A DNA stretch of 64,000 nucleotides from Helicobacter himalayensis (lineage in GTDB: Bacteria; Campylobacterota; Campylobacteria; Campylobacterales; Helicobacteraceae), in NCBI RefSeq assembly GCF_001602095.1, contig NZ_CP014991.1, forward strand, positions 930,001 to 994,000. The letters are read 5' to 3'. Under the pieces are notes generated by a model. That model did no database searches and was not told the origin of the DNA. It worked only from the letters and a program-made list of their open reading frames with translations. A program made the translations under genes and the position numbers. Positions 61,589 through 64,000 of the stretch are shown here, piece by piece; positions within the stretch are counted from its first letter, which is position 1; every line of letters begins with the position of its first letter.

Positions 61589-63314
61589 CTTGCCATCCTT
61601 TGTCTAAATTTTTTGATGCGAGGCTTGAGGAAGTCCTTTGCTTTGCGTGGGAGTAGAAGCAAAATGACTTTTTTAATACATCTTTTTACAAAGCGCACAA
61701 GGCGCGTTAAAATGGGGGTTTTTGTGAGTTTGTGTAGGAGATTTATCGCCTTGCGCGCCGCCTTTTGGCGCGCAAGGCTTTGTGGGGAGTCTGTGCCAAA
61801 TTCTTTACATTTTTGCTCATACAGATTTATAATCTTGGTGAGAATCTTTTTGCGTTTTTTATTGACAAAACCACTTTGGACAAGCGCTCTATTCCCAGAT
61901 AGCACGGCATATATGCTTGATTTTTCCACCTTAGCAAAAGGCATTATGGAATCTAACCATTTATGCGCATTTGCATTATTAAAAATCACACAGCTAATGC
62001 CCCTATCATCTACAAAATCTGGGTGGAAATTCCTCACACCCCAAAAATCACCAAGCGTAATATCCGCACCACTTCGCATATCCTTGGAAAAACAATTTTC
62101 ACAACTAGGACGCGTAATCGTATGTCCCAAAAATCCCGTATAGTAAGGCGATAGAGTGTGTGGTATTGTCTTTGTCTTTGTCTTTGTCTTTGTCTTTGTC
62201 TTTGTCTTTGCGGCAAAAATGCCCCTCTCCCAACCATAATCTTTTCCGCGAAAATTAAAATCAAGAAGTTGAGAATCCTCCCCCTCAAGCATACTTTCCT
62301 TATAAATCCGCCATATTTTTGGACTAGGCACTGAGTTGCAAATCACCTCGATAGTAAGAAGGTTAGGATATTTTTTACGCAAAAATGCATTAAGTCCGTG
62401 AATCTGGCACTGCACGCCACTAAAAAGCACAAGCCTGCCTGCGCGTAAAAACTCTTTAGCCTTGATGAAGCAATCGCCAATTGGCGATTCCACATATTTT
62501 GAACGGCGGAAATTATCAAGCTCTTGCAAGGATTCTATAAAGCTGTGGCGCACTTCGAGGTTTGCTACTCCATCTATTGTCTCGCCTTGTGCGAGTGAAT
62601 CGTATTTCACCTCTGCTACGCTGTGTTGCGCGCTCATCTTGGCATTTTTTTGACTTCTTAGATTTTGTGGATTCTGAGATGCAGTGTTCTTTGAGGTTTT
62701 TGTGGATTGCTTTGGATTCTTAGAATCCTCGCAACAAGACGCGGGGCTTTCGGAATCTGGCTTCACATACCCCGCGCCAAATACCACGCCACCTTGCTCC
62801 AAAACAGCGCGTGCCAAAAGGCTAAACACACCGCCACTTGAGCTTTTTAAGCGCAAAGATTCATCATTTACCTTGATTGCATAAGCCTGTGGAATAAACT
62901 GCGTTGGAATCTTGCGCGCAACTTGATTTTGTAAAGTAGAATCTGAAAGGTTAAGGTTTAAAAGATTTGTGTTGGGAGAATTTGAATATTGTGATTTTTG
63001 CTTAGTAAGTAATGCCCCCCCCCTAGGGCTATTTTTGCATTTTCAAGCGCGATGAAATGCAGTGTCTGATTTGGCATAACTTTTGGGAAAGTAGATTTTT
63101 TACGCACGCTATCATAAGGCGCGGTGTGTAAAAATGGCAATGTCGGGCAGGCAATCTCGCACTGCTTGCATTCCGTGCAAGTCATCTCATCAATATGCGG
63201 ATACATAAAACCCTCAAAATCCCAATTCATCTCTATGCTATCGTGCGGACAAGCACTATAACACGCATGGCAACCGCAACATAACTCGTATTTTGGCAAA
63301 ATTGGCAAACTCAT
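61585..63314 (-). CDS. FrhB-like Fe-S oxidoreductase, phase-variable, off
   Basis: The first frame (ATG 63314) encodes a 2x[4Fe-4S] ferredoxin domain, CCGCHACYSACPHD and CTECKQCEIACP, and runs into a G9 tract, ending after 118 residues. The second frame continues with SSSGGVFSLLARAVLEQGG, FSGVQCQIHGLNAFL and SGADITLGDFWG, the domains of the coenzyme F420 hydrogenase/dehydrogenase beta subunit (FrhB) family. A tract of 7 or 10 G would join them into about 576 residues. The AAGGA upstream sits almost directly against the ATG, so initiation may be weak. A (KT)7 repeat lies within the second half. Proteins of this type paired with pyruvyl transferases are thought to act in surface-glycan modification; the reaction is unknown. 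Confidence 0.8.
62167..62208 (-). repeat. Hexanucleotide microsatellite, 7 units, coding for (KT)7
   Basis: TGTCTT occurs seven times in tandem on the plus strand (AAGACA on the coding strand), encoding alternating Lys-Thr. The unit is a multiple of three, so gain or loss changes protein length but not frame. Confidence 0.95.
63015..63023 (-). repeat. C9/G9 phase-variation tract in the FrhB-like gene
   Basis: Nine C on the plus strand, G9 in the coding strand, after the ferredoxin domain. Seven or ten G would give one continuous frame. Confidence 0.9.
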
Positions 63315-63377
63315 TCCTTAAAGCGAGAATTTAAAAAACTACCATTGTAACTAAAAATCTTTAAAGATTTTTTAAGA

Positions 63378-64000
63378 TTAAAGGTGCGCTTTGCGTGAAA
63401 TGCTTAAAACTAAGCCAATGGCAAAGCAGTTTGCAAGCAGCGAGCTTCCACCATAACTGATAAAAGGCACTGCAATGCCCTTAATAGGTGTAATGCCAGA
63501 AATCCCAAAAGCATTGATGATAAATGAAAATGCAAGCAACAACGCCACACCCACACAAAAAAGGTAATAAGTCATATTTTGCACGCGATTTGCGATTTTA
63601 AAGATATAAAAAAGCATCGCGCAAAAAAGCACTACAACACAAAAAAGCCCCACAAAGCCCAACTCCTCGACAATCCCAGCCAAAATAATATCCGTATGCA
63701 CTTCGCTTAAAAAGCCAAGTTTTATTACGCCTTCGCCCAAGCCATTGCCCAAGAATCCGCCATTTGCGATAGCATTGCTTGCATGGTAAATTTGATAAGG
63801 TTCTGGCAGATTTTCCACGCGCAAAGATTGCGCTAAGCCTTGAGGTAAAAGCGCAAGGATAGAATCTTGTGCATTTGCCCACCACAGCTTCACACGCATA
63901 ATGCGATGCGGACTTGTCACAATCGCTACAAGCCCCACGCTTAGTGTTGTAAGCATAATAATCCCCAAAAGTCGCAAGCTCCCGCCTGCAAAAAGTAGCA
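63378..64000 (-). CDS. ftsW: FtsW/RodA/SpoVE family protein, likely FtsW (5' end outside window)
   Basis: The C-terminal part of a SEDS-family peptidoglycan polymerase; the open frame continues past position 64000. Visible helices and the conserved AIANGGFLGNGLGEG loop, HTDIILAGIVEELGF with the catalytic-region aspartate, and VPFISYGGSSLLANC near the end are characteristic. FtsW rather than RodA is likely from these motifs but not certain with the N-terminus missing. Confidence 0.85.
   Translation of the reverse strand, partial: LLFAGGSLRLLGIIMLTTLSVGLVAIVTSPHRIMRVKLWWANAQDSILALLPQGLAQSLRVENLPEPYQIYHASNAIANGGFLGNGLGEGVIKLGFLSEVHTDIILAGIVEELGFVGLFCVVVLFCAMLFYIFKIANRVQNMTYYLFCVGVALLLAFSFIINAFGISGITPIKGIAVPFISYGGSSLLANCFAIGLVLSISRKAHL

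Noticed and set aside
62034-62288. Open frame with an (RQ) repeat on the minus strand
   Set aside because: It is the hexanucleotide repeat of the FrhB-like gene in another frame.

Overview
The window is a bacterial chromosome segment from a Helicobacter-type member of the Campylobacterota, most likely an enterohepatic species rather than H. pylori. The evidence is gene content and order: lutABC, frdCAB, class II DAHP synthase, the rny-fthC-lipoprotein-ftsY cluster, rpmE-rsmI-rlmB, serA-(hypothetical)-rpsA and fapA/murJ/cysS. Low GC, homopolymeric contingency tracts and a very high density of the heptamer AGATTCT/AGAATCT fit the same group. I see no phage, plasmid, insertion sequence or CRISPR array.

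Layout. 1-5.2 kb: lactate oxidation operon lutABC with rnhB, then two-subunit class I fumarase. 5.3-8.4 kb: hemerythrin, rimP/rbfA (without infB beside them) and gltX. 8.4-11.9 kb: an apparent operon of an outer-membrane protein, a small periplasmic protein and a chemoreceptor. 11.9-12.7 kb: a palindromic repeat and a decayed gene. 12.7-17.6 kb: fapA, murJ and cysS. 17.6-19.4 kb: a second palindromic repeat, ogt and a phase-variable glycosyltransferase-like gene. 19.9-26.3 kb: a complete linked rRNA operon on the minus strand (16S, tRNA-Ile, tRNA-Ala, 23S, 5S), with inverted repeats that form the 16S and 23S processing stalks. 26.6-31.5 kb: phase-variable FkbM methyltransferase, aroG, rny and fthC. 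31.5-37.6 kb: a lipoprotein, ftsY, radA, a phase-variable methyltransferase and typA. 37.9-43.6 kb: fumarate reductase, an MsbA-type exporter and a copper chaperone. 43.7-50.1 kb: rpmE, rsmI, rlmB, a RodZ-like protein, a secreted protein, an aminotransferase and hom. 50.2-57.9 kb: yedF, thiL, nadC, nhaA, serA, a hypothetical protein and rpsA. 57.9-64 kb: an AI-2E family exporter, a porin, a polysaccharide pyruvyl transferase, a phase-variable FrhB-like partner and the 3' part of ftsW.

Main observation. Four genes with glycan- or surface-modification signatures (DUF6492-like, FkbM, class I methyltransferase, FrhB-like) each carry a 9-11 base poly-G/C tract inside the coding region. In all four the tract is out of register, so two reading frames that clearly belong to one protein are separated. 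The lengths needed to join them differ (10, 11, 9 and 10), which looks more like independent phase variation than one systematic sequencing error. A fifth tract (G10) lies exactly at the ribosome-binding site of the fumarase operon, and the FrhB-like gene also carries a hexanucleotide repeat. The phase-variable methyltransferase at 34.7 kb is bracketed by two near-identical promoter-like sequences, as if a cassette had been inserted with duplication of the typA promoter.

All product names come from reading translated sequence by eye. No database search was run.
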